Shown here: one piece after another, positions 28,152-36,643 of the stretch
Layout: the number at the start of each line of letters is the position of its first letter
Numbering within the stretch: the first letter of the stretch is position 1
Source: a virus
DNA: 64,000 bases
IMG/VR virus record: IMGVR_UViG_3300006923_000021
Span: 1 to 64,000 of that record
Direction: 5' to 3' (one strand)
Program-made: the position numbers and the translations under genes
The notes under the pieces: generated by a model
The model's database searches: none
What the model was told of the DNA's origin: nothing
Seen by the model: the letters and a program-made list of their open reading frames with translations, nothing else

Positions 28152-29279
28152 ATGAAAGAAAGACTATTTCCTTTTTTAATTGCTTTATCTGCTCTTAGTG
28201 TGTCAGCTTCCGCTGCGTTCTATTCTGTTTTTGGTTTAAGTAAATTATTTGCGGGAGCGAGTTACCAGGTAATGGTTATGGCTGGTTCTTTAGAATTCGC
28301 TAAATTAGTTGTGGCCTCATTACTGTATCAGTATTGGGGTACCATAAATAAGTTATTAAGAACTTATCTTTCCCTAGCAATTTTAGTTTTAATCTTAATA
28401 ACAAGTGGAGGAATCTACGGATTTTTGTCAGGAGCTTACCAAGAGGCAGCTACTCAATCAGAGTTATTAGGTAAAGGGTTAAGAGTCTTAGAACTAAAAC
28501 AAAATAGATTTGAGGAACGGAAAAGTGATTTGGCCCTCGAAAAAGAACAGTTAAATAAATCCATATCAGACCTAAGAATTTCACTCTCTAACCCAGCTCA
28601 AGTATCTTGGTATGATAAGAATGCGGGAGAAGTTATAACTACAACCTCCTCCTCCACTAGAAGAGCATTACAAGGTGAGCTAGATAAAACCATAATAGAT
28701 AGGAATACTACAAATATTAGGTTAGAGGCGATTCAAGACTCACTCCTTAGATTAGATAGGGAGGTACTGGACTTAGAAATCAGTAATGAAGGGCAAAGTG
28801 AATTAGGGCCTTTAAAGTACCTTTCCGAAGTCACAGGTAAGCCGATGAATAAAGTAGTTAATTGGTTCTTACTCCTTATTATTTTTGTATTTGACCCACT
28901 AGCTATTGCTATGGTTATAGCGGCTAATTTTGCTTTTTCTAGAGTAAAACGGAAAAATAAAAAGCCGAAAGAGGGTACTTTAGTGAATGATAAAGTTAGT
29001 GACATAGAAGAAGATATACGCAATACAATGGCAGAGCATCCAGAGGAGGGTTACCACCCACCTAGAAACGAAGAAAAATTATCAGTAGAAGAATTAAGTA
29101 AAATTGTTGGTAAAGAGGAAAGTAACTTACAGCCCGTAAAACCTTCTGAAGAAGACTTGAAAAAATTGGAAAACGTGTTAGGTTTACATAAAACTAGTAC
29201 GTCACAACCCATTAATGTTGGAGATAATAAGAAAGTGTTAACCTATCGAAAAAGACTTGGAGACGACAATAAAAAATAA
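28152..29279 (+). CDS. Multi-pass membrane protein with coiled coil, 375 aa
   Basis: Three hydrophobic segments in the first 100 residues ('PFLIALSALSVSASAAFYSV', 'VMVMAGSLEFAKLVVASLLY', 'LSLAILVLILITSGGIYGFL'), a coiled coil of about 115 residues, a fourth segment near 240-262 ('WFLLLIIFVFDPLAIAMVIA'), then a charged cytoplasmic tail. Function unknown. Preceded by a late-type box and overlapping the amidase gene by 23 bases, so possibly part of a lysis or envelope-remodelling operon. Confidence 0.6.
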   Translation: MKERLFPFLIALSALSVSASAAFYSVFGLSKLFAGASYQVMVMAGSLEFAKLVVASLLYQYWGTINKLLRTYLSLAILVLILITSGGIYGFLSGAYQEAATQSELLGKGLRVLELKQNRFEERKSDLALEKEQLNKSISDLRISLSNPAQVSWYDKNAGEVITTTSSSTRRALQGELDKTIIDRNTTNIRLEAIQDSLLRLDREVLDLEISNEGQSELGPLKYLSEVTGKPMNKVVNWFLLLIIFVFDPLAIAMVIAANFAFSRVKRKNKKPKEGTLVNDKVSDIEEDIRNTMAEHPEEGYHPPRNEEKLSVEELSKIVGKEESNLQPVKPSEEDLKKLENVLGLHKTSTSQPINVGDNKKVLTYRKRLGDDNKK

Positions 29280-29868
29280 AAAAGAGTTATTCTATTATAA
29301 GGAAAAGTGTAATAAAACACAAATTATACTATGCCATACCTCTAGACCACTAACTTATTTTAGTAATAGTCTAAAATATAGGTTGGATGGTGAGTACACC
29401 AGGATACCAACCTATAACATCTCTAAAAATGGTAATGTAATCCAAAATTTTAACCCAGAGAACTATTCGGATTTTTTCGGTATAGAAGAAGTGGATAAAA
29501 GTTCCATTATTGTGTGCTTAGAAAATTTAGGGTGGTTAAAATATAATACCTTAAACGACAAGTACATCAACTGGATTGGGGATACTTATAAAGGAAAGGT
29601 ATATCAGAAAAGATGGAGAGATAGGACTTTTTGGTCTAATTATCCAGATAAACAGTTATGGGCATGTGCAAAACTTATAGTAAAAATATGTTCCGACTAT
29701 GACATACCTCTAGAATTGATTGGGCACAACGTAAAGATTGATGGTGTGAGAAGCTTTTCAGGAGTTACCACTAGAAGTAATTATGGTGAATGCTGGACAG
29801 ACCTTAGTCCGTCTTTTGATTTTGAGAAATTAAAAACATACATAGATGAAGAAAATGAAATACAATAA
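29257..29868 (+). CDS. N-acetylmuramoyl-L-alanine amidase-like (Amidase_2), 203 aa
   Basis: Probable peptidoglycan amidase. Zinc-ligand positions: His in 'IILCHTSRP' near residue 27, His in 'ELIGHNVKIDG' near 160, and Asp in 'WTDLSPSFDFEKL' near 190, in the place of the usual K-x-D-P-G end. The protein has no Met after the first codon, so the only plausible start is the TTG at 29257, inside the preceding gene. There is no signal peptide, so export would need a holin. Followed by two small membrane-anchored proteins that could be spanin-like. Confidence 0.6.
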   Translation: METTIKNKKELFYYKEKCNKTQIILCHTSRPLTYFSNSLKYRLDGEYTRIPTYNISKNGNVIQNFNPENYSDFFGIEEVDKSSIIVCLENLGWLKYNTLNDKYINWIGDTYKGKVYQKRWRDRTFWSNYPDKQLWACAKLIVKICSDYDIPLELIGHNVKIDGVRSFSGVTTRSNYGECWTDLSPSFDFEKLKTYIDEENEIQ

Positions 29869-30466
29869 AAAAACGGTAAACGGGGATTATAGTAATATAA
29901 TGTATGACGACATGAAAGACATGTTAAATAAGGTACGTTTTATAAATGAACAAGTGGACGGTGAAATAAATGTTGATATGGATGACGAACCTGAATCACG
30001 ACCTCAGGTGGAAGAAGAGAAGACTAAAGAATATACTGTCAGTGGTGGAAAAATTATAGTACATGGTGCCACCGAACAAGATTTAGTTTTAACTGAGGAA
30101 GAACAATCCACATTTCAAGAAACTATGGAACAGTTTGTTGAAGAAGTGTCAGATATGGCACAATACCATCCCTTAAATATTTATAAAAACAATGTAGAAT
30201 GGTCGGGAGACCTTCTAAGGTTTGATGTAAGATTCTATTATTCTATTGCGGAAGTAGAAGGTACTTACATTGGTAACGCAAATATGGTTAAGGTAGATAA
30301 TAAATTTATGGAAATCCTAGAAAAAGTTAAAACTTTTTACAGTACGTTTGAAGCTAAGTGGGCAAAGATTTTAGCTGATAGAAGAACTACACAAGTAGAA
30401 ACTGAAGAAGGGTTAGGTGATGATGAACTTGGGGTTGACGTAGAAATGGATAGTAATATAGAATAG
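29846..30466 (+). CDS. Acidic protein with INE motif, 206 aa
   Basis: Not recognised. The ATG at 29846 overlaps the amidase gene by 23 bases; an in-frame ATG at 29855 would shorten it by three residues. The segment 'MKDMLNKVRFINEQVDGE' near residues 25-42 is a helix ending in I-N-E-Q, like other proteins in this window. The central domain ('ALTEEEQSTFQ' region to 'RFDVRFYYSIAEVEG') seems folded, with an acidic tail. A virion or head-associated role is possible from the motif only. Confidence 0.5.
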   Translation: MKKMKYNKKTVNGDYSNIMYDDMKDMLNKVRFINEQVDGEINVDMDDEPESRPQVEEEKTKEYTVSGGKIIVHGATEQDLVLTEEEQSTFQETMEQFVEEVSDMAQYHPLNIYKNNVEWSGDLLRFDVRFYYSIAEVEGTYIGNANMVKVDNKFMEILEKVKTFYSTFEAKWAKILADRRTTQVETEEGLGDDELGVDVEMDSNIE

Positions 30467-30473
30467 AAAAGAT

Positions 30474-30785
30474 ATGAAAGAATTTTTAAAAAAAGCTTGG
30501 AAATATATTTTAGGGTTTATAGGGTTCTTTGCCGGGTTAGTTTGGTTCCTAAACTCAAACACTAACCGAAAGGTGGAAAAGCTAAAAGACCAGATTAAGG
30601 ATAATGAGGGGGACACTAAAGTAATTAAAAAAGAGTTAGAACGTACTTTAAAGGCTAAAGGTCGGATAAAGAAAGATATAAAGTCTACCGACGAAAAATT
30701 AAAAAAGGTTAATAACAAAAAACCTAAGATTAAACGTAAGACGGGTAAACAAGCCGCGGATGACTTAAAGAAGAGACTAAAATAA
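30474..30785 (+). CDS. Small membrane-anchored basic coiled-coil protein, 103 aa
   Basis: One N-terminal membrane helix ('YILGFIGFFAGLVWFL', residues 11-26) followed by a highly charged helix with heptads and a basic tail. This topology fits an inner-membrane spanin-type (Rz-like) subunit, and the next gene encodes a secreted coiled-coil protein, but no sequence signature confirms it. Seven bases after the acidic protein gene. Confidence 0.45.
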   Translation: MKEFLKKAWKYILGFIGFFAGLVWFLNSNTNRKVEKLKDQIKDNEGDTKVIKKELERTLKAKGRIKKDIKSTDEKLKKVNNKKPKIKRKTGKQAADDLKKRLK

Positions 30786-31211
30786 ATGAAAACACATTTA
30801 CGAACGTTAGTTAAATTACACATAGGGCATCTTCTCATATTGGCACTCTTAATATTATCTGGTGGTGTTCTAAATGCACAGACGGTAGACACTTCATTTA
30901 CGTTTAGTGAATGGGAAGTGATAAAGCTAGACTCAATAATACAAGCACAAGAACAAACTATTAAAATTCAGGGTGAGAAAATTGAAACGTTAGAATCCCA
31001 ATTGCTTAACTATAAACTACTAAACCAGCAAGACAGTCTACATGTAGCTTTATTAAATCAGAATGTGGACTTTTTAAATAGTAGAATTAATCTCTATATT
31101 GACTTGAATAAAGAATTAAGACCTAAATGGTACAATAAACCAGGGGTACATTTTTTCTTAGGAGCGTTGACCATAACTACCAGTGCTGTAGTTCTTAATT
31201 TAATCAGGTAA
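30786..31211 (+). CDS. Secreted coiled-coil protein with C-terminal membrane helix, 141 aa
   Basis: A signal peptide (positive N-terminus, 'GHLLILALLILSGGVLNAQ', cleavage likely after A-Q-T region near residue 32) precedes a coiled coil of about 60 residues and a C-terminal hydrophobic helix ('FFLGALTITTSAVVLNLI'). There is no lipobox Cys. Directly after the 103-aa gene with no gap. Together they could span the envelope in lysis; alternatively a superinfection or envelope protein. Confidence 0.45.
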   Translation: MKTHLRTLVKLHIGHLLILALLILSGGVLNAQTVDTSFTFSEWEVIKLDSIIQAQEQTIKIQGEKIETLESQLLNYKLLNQQDSLHVALLNQNVDFLNSRINLYIDLNKELRPKWYNKPGVHFFLGALTITTSAVVLNLIR

Positions 31212-31229
31212 CAAACCCTATCTTCTTAG

Positions 31230-31237
31230 TATTTATA
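31230..31237 (+). promoter_or_regulatory. Late-type promoter box TATTTATA
   Basis: TATTTATA 17 nt upstream of the 85-aa gene's ATG. Confidence 0.5.
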
Positions 31238-31254
31238 TGATATACCTTGTATAG

Positions 31255-31512
31255 ATGGCACTTACTAACACAGACAAAAAAGAGATAGAGAGAATTGCTA
31301 GAAAAGAAATCAAAGACTTCCTTAAAACTACTTCTTTTGAAAAGGACGTTATTGATGTGGTGGAAAAACAACTAAAAAGAAAGAATAGTAAACTTTCTAA
31401 AACTCATCGTGCGGAAGTGGTAGATGTGAGCACTAAGGTATTAATAGAACTATATAAAACTTTCTGGTTAAGAAGGAATTTTTGGGATAGCCAAATTAAA
31501 AATGTTAAGTAA
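31255..31512 (+). CDS. Small basic helical protein, 85 aa
   Basis: Not recognised. Almost wholly helical, with alternating Lys/Glu ('DKKEIERIARKEIKDFLKT') and a basic, aromatic end ('FWLRRNFWDSQIKNVK'). Late-type box upstream and two bases before the next gene. A structural or assembly role is plausible from context. Confidence 0.5.
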   Translation: MALTNTDKKEIERIARKEIKDFLKTTSFEKDVIDVVEKQLKRKNSKLSKTHRAEVVDVSTKVLIELYKTFWLRRNFWDSQIKNVK

Positions 31513-31514
31513 AT

Positions 31515-32264
31515 ATGAACGCATTAGACCAACATGAACGTAATATGAAAAGAATGGTTAACAATGTTAGCCAAGAATTAGGGCCTAGAAAAGGAATTGA
31601 AGCTGTTAAATCACGAGACGAACTTATGAAAGTAGCTGAAACTAACGAAGAGTTAAGTGAAGATGAAGAATTCGAAGAACAAACTTCTGCGGGTGCGTCA
31701 GGGGCATTTGTAGCTCCTATGGGGTGGACAGCAGACCAGGGAATAAATAAAGAGGAAGAATTCGAAGAACAAACTTCTGCGGGTGCGTCAGGGGCATACT
31801 CCCAACCCGCTATATGGGCAAAAAATAAAAAGAACTGGAGAGCGGTAAGTGACCCTAACTTTCCTAAGTATGGGGGACCTGGAGCGAAATATGTTAGAAT
31901 AAAAGAAAAATGTGGAAAGTTTCCATATTGTAACCAAGGGAGTATGGACGCTTTAGAGTTCTATGAAGATAAAACTTTACAAGAAGCTATTAAAAACGTT
32001 TCTAAAAAAACTAATAAATCAGAAACTTATTTAAAAAATATAATTTTACGGGAGATGCAAAGCATGTTTCAAAAAGACATGAAAAAATATAAGGTTGAAA
32101 AAATGAAACCTTACAAAAAAAAATACACTAAAGAAGAGGTTGATGAGATGATTAAGAGAGGGTTTTACCATTCACCCATCACATCTTTAGTGGGTAATGT
32201 GAAAATGGATAAACCCATTGGTCAGATTTATTCCATGAAAGGTAATAAACCTAAGTACGAATAG
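31515..32264 (+). CDS. Protein with duplicated FEEQTSAGASGA peptide, 249 aa
   Basis: Not recognised. Residues 50-95 carry two copies of 'EEFEEQTSAGASGA', each followed by an aromatic/Pro segment ('FVAPMGW', 'YSQPAIW'). The C-terminal half is Lys-rich and helical. The duplicated DNA is identical over 43 nt. The E-Q boundary in 'FEEQTS' would suit a phage maturation protease of the T4 type, so this may be a processed head protein. That is inference; the peptide pattern is what is seen. Confidence 0.5.
   Translation: MNALDQHERNMKRMVNNVSQELGPRKGIEAVKSRDELMKVAETNEELSEDEEFEEQTSAGASGAFVAPMGWTADQGINKEEEFEEQTSAGASGAYSQPAIWAKNKKNWRAVSDPNFPKYGGPGAKYVRIKEKCGKFPYCNQGSMDALEFYEDKTLQEAIKNVSKKTNKSETYLKNIILREMQSMFQKDMKKYKVEKMKPYKKKYTKEEVDEMIKRGFYHSPITSLVGNVKMDKPIGQIYSMKGNKPKYE
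31665..31797. repeat. 43-nt exact direct repeat
   Basis: Copies at 31665-31707 and 31755-31797, 90 nt apart and in the same reading frame, giving the duplicated EEFEEQTSAGASGA peptide. Confidence 0.85.
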
Positions 32265-32275
32265 GATTAAATGTA

Positions 32276-32283
32276 TATTTATA
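32276..32283 (+). promoter_or_regulatory. Late-type promoter box TATTTATA
   Basis: TATTTATA 20 nt upstream of the 254-aa gene's ATG. Confidence 0.5.
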
Positions 32284-32303
32284 TAATATAAAAGAAAAAG
32301 GTC

Positions 32304-33068
32304 ATGTCTAAAATTAAAGTAAATAAGAAAGTGAAAACCACTATTCAAGACATTTTTGAAAGTGAACTTAAACCTATGGTGCAAAAAGAGATACTTAAAA
32401 AAAGAGTTAAAAAACACATTAGAGAGGCAGCAAGTGATACTCATAATTTTCCAGGGTATGTTCTAACAAATCAAGCTTTACAGGATTCTAAAAAATCTAA
32501 TGATGAAGCTATGGATGCGGTTTATGATAAGATTAAAAATTACTTAGATATTAAAAATAATTCACACGCGTCTTTTCCACATCAGAATAATTCTAAAACT
32601 GACTACCAATCACCCATGTACAGAAATAGTACTGGAGAAGAAGAATATATCGAAGACTGGAGAGGCATGGGACTTACAGACTTACAGTATCAAAACAAAC
32701 CAAACAAACAGTTTGAAGACCAAGTAAATGATTATATTGATGGGTCTACTAGAACCGGCAATAACACGGGTAAGGACTCGTCAGGTCAAGAAGTGGGCAA
32801 TGTAGTACCTTCTAAACTAGGTAAAGACATTCAAAAGCAGACTAAACGGAAGTATAAGAAACTCCAAAGTGACGAGTGGGCAGAGGCTATCCCCAATAGG
32901 TACGGTAATAGAAAAGCTAACGCAAATTACATGGTAGCCGAAGCACTTAACGAATTGACATATAACGTATTATATGGCTCTTTAAAGGAAGGTTTTAGTA
33001 ATGATAACCAGAAAAGATTAATACTGGAAGAAGTCAGTAAAGAATTAAAGAAAAGAGAGGGTAAGTAA
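32304..33068 (+). CDS. Lys/Asn-rich late protein, 254 aa
   Basis: Not recognised. The N-terminal 50 residues are a basic helix ('KTTIQDIFESELKPMVQKEI', 'RVKKHIREAAS'). The middle is Asn/Ser/Gly-rich and probably disordered, and the C-terminal 60 residues are helical. No signal or membrane segment. Its own late-type box and neighbours suggest a virion or assembly protein. Confidence 0.5.
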   Translation: MSKIKVNKKVKTTIQDIFESELKPMVQKEILKKRVKKHIREAASDTHNFPGYVLTNQALQDSKKSNDEAMDAVYDKIKNYLDIKNNSHASFPHQNNSKTDYQSPMYRNSTGEEEYIEDWRGMGLTDLQYQNKPNKQFEDQVNDYIDGSTRTGNNTGKDSSGQEVGNVVPSKLGKDIQKQTKRKYKKLQSDEWAEAIPNRYGNRKANANYMVAEALNELTYNVLYGSLKEGFSNDNQKRLILEEVSKELKKREGK

Positions 33069-33108
33069 TTCTTACTTCTAAAACTTTATTAAGTAACATT
33101 CTTTCCTA

Positions 33109-33116
33109 TATTTATC
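33109..33116 (+). promoter_or_regulatory. Late-type promoter box variant TATTTATC, 3 nt before ATG
   Basis: TATTTATC ends 3 nt before the ATG at 33120. The upstream TTTCCTATATTTAT also resembles the host-type -7 region at 56447 and 63626. Confidence 0.35.
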
Positions 33117-33119
33117 TTT

Positions 33120-33587
33120 ATGGGAGATAGAAGAAAATTTTCACATTTAGAATTTTATAGATACGTTAGTGAACCAGTACCCCAAAAAGACTTGGATGTG
33201 TGGTTTAAAGCTAATGATATTATCCAAGAGAAGTCCGAATTATTTTTTTACTTTATAAAATCACTATATGTATTAGTGGATAAAACGTACCTGGGTCCTG
33301 ACATCATAAGAGATGTGGAAAGCAAAAATCATTTTAAATGGTGTTGGTCTAAGGTGGTAAGTAATTTAGAGAAAGAAGGCATTAGATTTAATGAGAGCGG
33401 GGAACATTTTGACTACTTTTTGAATTTCTTTTTAGAGTCATTTTATTCTTACGACAGTACTTTAGTTATTGATAAGGTAGATAAATTTTTCTCTACCCTT
33501 TTCGTCATCAAAGACCGAAAAACCAAATCGGAATTAGACATTTATACAGAACTATATAAAACTTTAGACAATAATCTTATCAAATAA
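33120..33587 (+). CDS. Unknown protein, 155 aa
   Basis: Not recognised. Compact, mixed-charge and aromatic-rich ('ELFFYFIKSLYVLVDKTYLG', 'FDYFLNFFLESFYSYD'), probably all-alpha and soluble. Its ATG follows a late-type box by 3 nt, so the message may be leaderless. Confidence 0.55.
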   Translation: MGDRRKFSHLEFYRYVSEPVPQKDLDVWFKANDIIQEKSELFFYFIKSLYVLVDKTYLGPDIIRDVESKNHFKWCWSKVVSNLEKEGIRFNESGEHFDYFLNFFLESFYSYDSTLVIDKVDKFFSTLFVIKDRKTKSELDIYTELYKTLDNNLIK

Positions 33588-33673
33588 AGTTGACTTATCA
33601 CCATCTTAGGGTTAGTTTTTTAATGTAGGCCATAAACTTACGCAATAATAAATTTTAAATTAATACAAAAAAA

Positions 33674-33850
33674 ATGGAGACATTAATACAACTTAAAGAA
33701 CTAGTAGAAAGCCTATCTGTAGATACTAGTAAATTTTTTGAAAACACGAATAAGAGTGCTGGGACTAGAGCAAGAAAAACCGCACAACAAATTAAGAATT
33801 TGTGTCAAGACTTACGAAAAGAAATTTTAATCGCTAATAAAGGAGAGTGA
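33674..33850 (+). CDS. Histone H1-like (Hc1-type) DNA-binding protein, 58 aa
   Basis: The translation begins METLIQLKELVESLSVDT and continues 'KFFENTNKSAGTRARKTAQQ' and 'IKNLCQDLRKEIL'. The order 'LK.LVES...D..KFY.....AGTRARK..Q.....Q..RKE' is that of the short histone-H1-like proteins of Bacteroidota (Hc1 family), which bind and compact DNA. Length is typical. The gene is too short for most ORF cut-offs. A weak TTGAC with a TAnnTTTT-like box lies about 60-85 nt upstream. Probable role: nucleoid or phage-DNA organisation; a host-derived gene is likely. Confidence 0.75.
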   Translation: METLIQLKELVESLSVDTSKFFENTNKSAGTRARKTAQQIKNLCQDLRKEILIANKGE

Positions 33851-33852
33851 CC

Positions 33853-34047
33853 ATGAAATTAATAACAGAATTTTTATTTTTACTTTCTGTTTTATTAATG
33901 ATGAGGTACTTAATTGTGTTCGGTGTTAATCTTATGAGTAATCCACCTAAAAAAACAAAGATGAGACATTATAAAGATATTCCTGTGGATGAGATAATTA
34001 TTTTTTTTACAATATCTTATTTTTTAACATATATAATTTTTAAATGA
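33853..34047 (+). CDS. Small two-helix membrane protein, 64 aa
   Basis: Starts 'MKLITEFLFLLSVLLMMRYL' with a membrane helix, a short basic loop ('NPPKKTKMRHYKDIP') and a second helix ('IIIFFTISYFLTYIIF'). A GTG six bases upstream overlaps the H1-like gene's stop, but the ATG is preferred. It overlaps the next start by four bases (ATGA). Function unknown. Confidence 0.5.
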   Translation: MKLITEFLFLLSVLLMMRYLIVFGVNLMSNPPKKTKMRHYKDIPVDEIIIFFTISYFLTYIIFK

Positions 34048-34523
34048 GTTTATTTGACAACATACAAAGAATTGGTAAATGTTTTTATGGGATTAGGAAA
34101 CATGAAAATTATTTTATTTTAGACTTAATGTTTCCAGTTAATTGGGCCTATGAGGGGTTATTCGATAAAGAAAAAATAGCTGTTAAAGTTAATAAAAACT
34201 CTAATGGGACATTTGTGGTTTCTTTTTACTGTCTAGATACTAAGGACGAAGTTAGTTTTTTAGAAACTGAAGTTATACGAATTGTTAGGATAAATCAAGA
34301 CGAGGAAGATAAACAAAGGCTATTGGTAGAGAAAAAAGAAGAACTAGAAAGGTTATTTATGTCTAAAAACTTAGAAGATTTAAAGAATATTACCTTTAAC
34401 CATAAAACTAACGTTGAACTACCAGACATATCACTAACAAACCATAATGGGAAAGATAACAAAGACACTGGAATGGTTGCAGAAACAGGTGAAAAAGGAC
34501 ACCAACCAAATCCAAAACCATAA
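34044..34523 (+). CDS. Unknown protein, 159 aa
   Basis: Not recognised. The first 95 residues look like a beta-rich domain ('YFILDLMFPVNWAYEGLF'), followed by a charged helix and a disordered Asn/Gly/Pro tail. The tail is encoded in the 77 bases that overlap the next gene in another frame. Confidence 0.5.
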   Translation: MSLFDNIQRIGKCFYGIRKHENYFILDLMFPVNWAYEGLFDKEKIAVKVNKNSNGTFVVSFYCLDTKDEVSFLETEVIRIVRINQDEEDKQRLLVEKKEELERLFMSKNLEDLKNITFNHKTNVELPDISLTNHNGKDNKDTGMVAETGEKGHQPNPKP

Positions 34524-34878
34524 AAGTAAAACTATAGAGAAAATTAAAATTGAATTACCTACGTTTGAAAAAAACCATCTGGATATGCCACAGTTTAGTG
34601 AGAAATATTTAAAAGAAAAGAAGGAAGAAAGGGACGCACCAAAGGTTATGGAGGGATATTTAGTTTCCCTCCTAAATCTTTCAGACAATTTACCCTTCAC
34701 AGTCCTAAAATCAGAAATGAGTTTTACAGTAGATTCTAACACCTATGTTAAAATATTGAAAGAAGTGGAAAGGATTAAAGTGGGTGAGGATGTGGAACCA
34801 GAATTATTGAATATAGACCCTACTTTTGACGTACAAATAGGAGAGATTTTAGTAACATTTATATTAGGAAAGGATTAG
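34447..34878 (+). CDS. Unknown protein, 143 aa
   Basis: Not recognised. A basic N-terminal helix ('ITKTLEWLQKQVKKDTNQIQ'), a Lys/Glu linker and a small C-terminal domain ending '[15 protein letters not shown]'. The start at 34447 gives a 77-base overlap with the upstream gene; a later in-frame ATG near 34585 would avoid it but would cut off the helix. Its stop overlaps the stop of the convergent minus-strand gene. Confidence 0.5.
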   Translation: MGKITKTLEWLQKQVKKDTNQIQNHKSKTIEKIKIELPTFEKNHLDMPQFSEKYLKEKKEERDAPKVMEGYLVSLLNLSDNLPFTVLKSEMSFTVDSNTYVKILKEVERIKVGEDVEPELLNIDPTFDVQIGEILVTFILGKD

Positions 34879-35507
34879 TAGGTGTAGTGCTTATAAAGTA
34901 AGGTTCTGGAAAATCCCTTAGATTCTAACAAGTTGTATAACTCTTTTCTTTGAATGGTAGATAAATCCCTACTAATGAGAAAATTAAACTTCCCTTTATC
35001 TGCAAAATATTTTTTAATACACGATAAAAATCTAGAGGATTCACTCACATTTTTTAAACTGAATAAGTGGAATAAGTCGTTATTTTGTATGACAATTTTA
35101 TTGTTAAGTGAGAATATTTGCATTATATTCTTACTGTTTAGGTATCTATCGTATAATTCTTTAAAGTAGACCCTCTTTTCTAATTGGTGGTCATAAATCT
35201 TCTCCTCTACATCAAAAGGGCGTATCTTGAGAATTTGGTATTTTTTATTTTTCATTATAACCTCAGTTAATCTTCCTAATTCATCTCTCCTATGTATTGG
35301 TGATTTCTTGCACTGACCCAGGCATACTAAAGCTAGCTCAAATGAACACTCCCTTTTTTTATTATATTTTACGGGAAATATAACATTTGATTTTTTATGG
35401 ATTTCTTTGTATTTTTTATTAATGTTAGTAAAGATACGAGAAGTCGCGACAATTCTTTTTTTTGATTTGTTGTTAAATAAAACAATTTGATAACTAGTAA
35501 CATCCAT
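34875..35507 (-). CDS. Unknown basic protein, 210 aa
   Basis: Not recognised. Lys/Arg-rich, with a conserved-looking segment '[25 protein letters not shown]' near residues 56-80 and a C-terminal helix-rich part. No membrane segment. Its ATG directly abuts, base to base, the divergent start codon of dnaJ, so its promoter would have to lie inside dnaJ. Confidence 0.5.
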   Translation of the reverse strand: MDVTSYQIVLFNNKSKKRIVATSRIFTNINKKYKEIHKKSNVIFPVKYNKKRECSFELALVCLGQCKKSPIHRRDELGRLTEVIMKNKKYQILKIRPFDVEEKIYDHQLEKRVYFKELYDRYLNSKNIMQIFSLNNKIVIQNNDLFHLFSLKNVSESSRFLSCIKKYFADKGKFNFLISRDLSTIQRKELYNLLESKGFSRTLLYKHYTY

Positions 35508-36458
35508 ATGAAAAATTATTATGAAATTTTAGGTATAAGTAAAGAGGCAACAGCGGAAGAAATAAAAAAAAGTTATCGTAAACTTTCACTGCAGTACCAT
35601 CCAGATAAAAACCCTGATGGGGAATCGAGGTTTAAAGAGCTATCAGAAGCTTATAGCATATTGGGGGATGAGGAGAAAAGAAGTAAGTACGATAGTGGGG
35701 GGATGAACATGGAAGACATGTTTTCTAATGGTGGGAACCCCTTCGATATGTTTGGTGACCTATTTGGTGGTAGGGGGTTCAACAACTCTCCCCGCACCCG
35801 TAGGGGTAAGGACCTTAACGTCAATCTTAATATAACTCTAGAGGAATCTTATTTCGGCAAAGATAGAGCTTTAAGGTTTAATCGAGTGTCCACCAATAAC
35901 AAAATGTGTGGTACATGTAAAGGCCATGGGGTTGTACAACAAATGGTGCAACATGGACCTTTTAGGCAAATGATTAATAGTGTGTGTGTTTCCTGTCAGG
36001 GAAATGGATTTGAAGGTGGCGGGTTCCACAACAACGAAGAAATTAAATTTTCAATACCTAGAGGGATAGATGATGGCTTATTGATGAAATTGAGGGGAAA
36101 GGGAAATTCCGTATGGGGTGGAATAGACGGTGACTTATTGATTAAAATAAGAATTTTACCACATAGTCATTTTAAACGTGCCGCTGAACAACTCCATTAT
36201 ATGTTAGATATGAACTTCGTAGATATTTGTTTAGGGAAAGAAATCCTAATAAACCATTTTGACGGACCTATTAAGGTAGATGTCCCACCTAATTCAGATT
36301 TTAAAAAACCCTTAAGGGTAAAAGAAAAAGGATTTTATGATAGTACAGGTTTTAAAGGGGATTTATATGTTTTCATAAACCCAACAATCCCCCAACAGAT
36401 AAACCAGAGTGAAATAAAGTTATTGGAAGAAATAAAAAAAGAAGAAAATTTTAACTGA
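35508..36458 (+). CDS. dnaJ: DnaJ-type co-chaperone with reduced zinc domain, 316 aa
   Basis: Stimulates the ATPase of host DnaK. The J domain has HPD at residues 31-33 ('[11 protein letters not shown]'), followed by a Gly/Phe-rich stretch ('[15 protein letters not shown]'). Of the four CxxCxGxG motifs of type-I DnaJ only two are present: 'CGTCKGHG' near 135 and 'CVSCQGNG' near 160, so a single zinc site. The C-terminal peptide-binding domain is complete. An upstream in-frame ATG adds seven residues, but [10 protein letters not shown] is the conserved start. A phage chaperone could aid virion assembly or replication. Confidence 0.85.
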   Translation: MKNYYEILGISKEATAEEIKKSYRKLSLQYHPDKNPDGESRFKELSEAYSILGDEEKRSKYDSGGMNMEDMFSNGGNPFDMFGDLFGGRGFNNSPRTRRGKDLNVNLNITLEESYFGKDRALRFNRVSTNNKMCGTCKGHGVVQQMVQHGPFRQMINSVCVSCQGNGFEGGGFHNNEEIKFSIPRGIDDGLLMKLRGKGNSVWGGIDGDLLIKIRILPHSHFKRAAEQLHYMLDMNFVDICLGKEILINHFDGPIKVDVPPNSDFKKPLRVKEKGFYDSTGFKGDLYVFINPTIPQQINQSEIKLLEEIKKEENFN

Positions 36459-36643
36459 TGGGGAAGAAAAAATGTAAAGGTTGTAAAAATAAACCTATGG
36501 GAGATTTAAATGGGCAAAAAAAAGAGGAAGAGACATTATCCCCTCTTGCCAAAACCCTAATTGTTATTTACACGGTATTGGCAGCGTATGGTGTGGTACG
36601 ATTAGTAATTGACTTAAATTCACTGGTAACTATTTTATGGTAA
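36458..36643 (+). CDS. Small CxxC membrane protein, 61 aa
   Basis: Starts '[13 protein letters not shown]' (CxxC in a basic context) and ends in one membrane helix ('TLIVIYTVLAAYGVVRLVI'). It shares one base with the dnaJ stop (TGATG) and one with the next start (TAATG), so translation is coupled on both sides. Function unknown. Confidence 0.5.
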   Translation: MGKKKCKGCKNKPMGDLNGQKKEEETLSPLAKTLIVIYTVLAAYGVVRLVIDLNSLVTILW

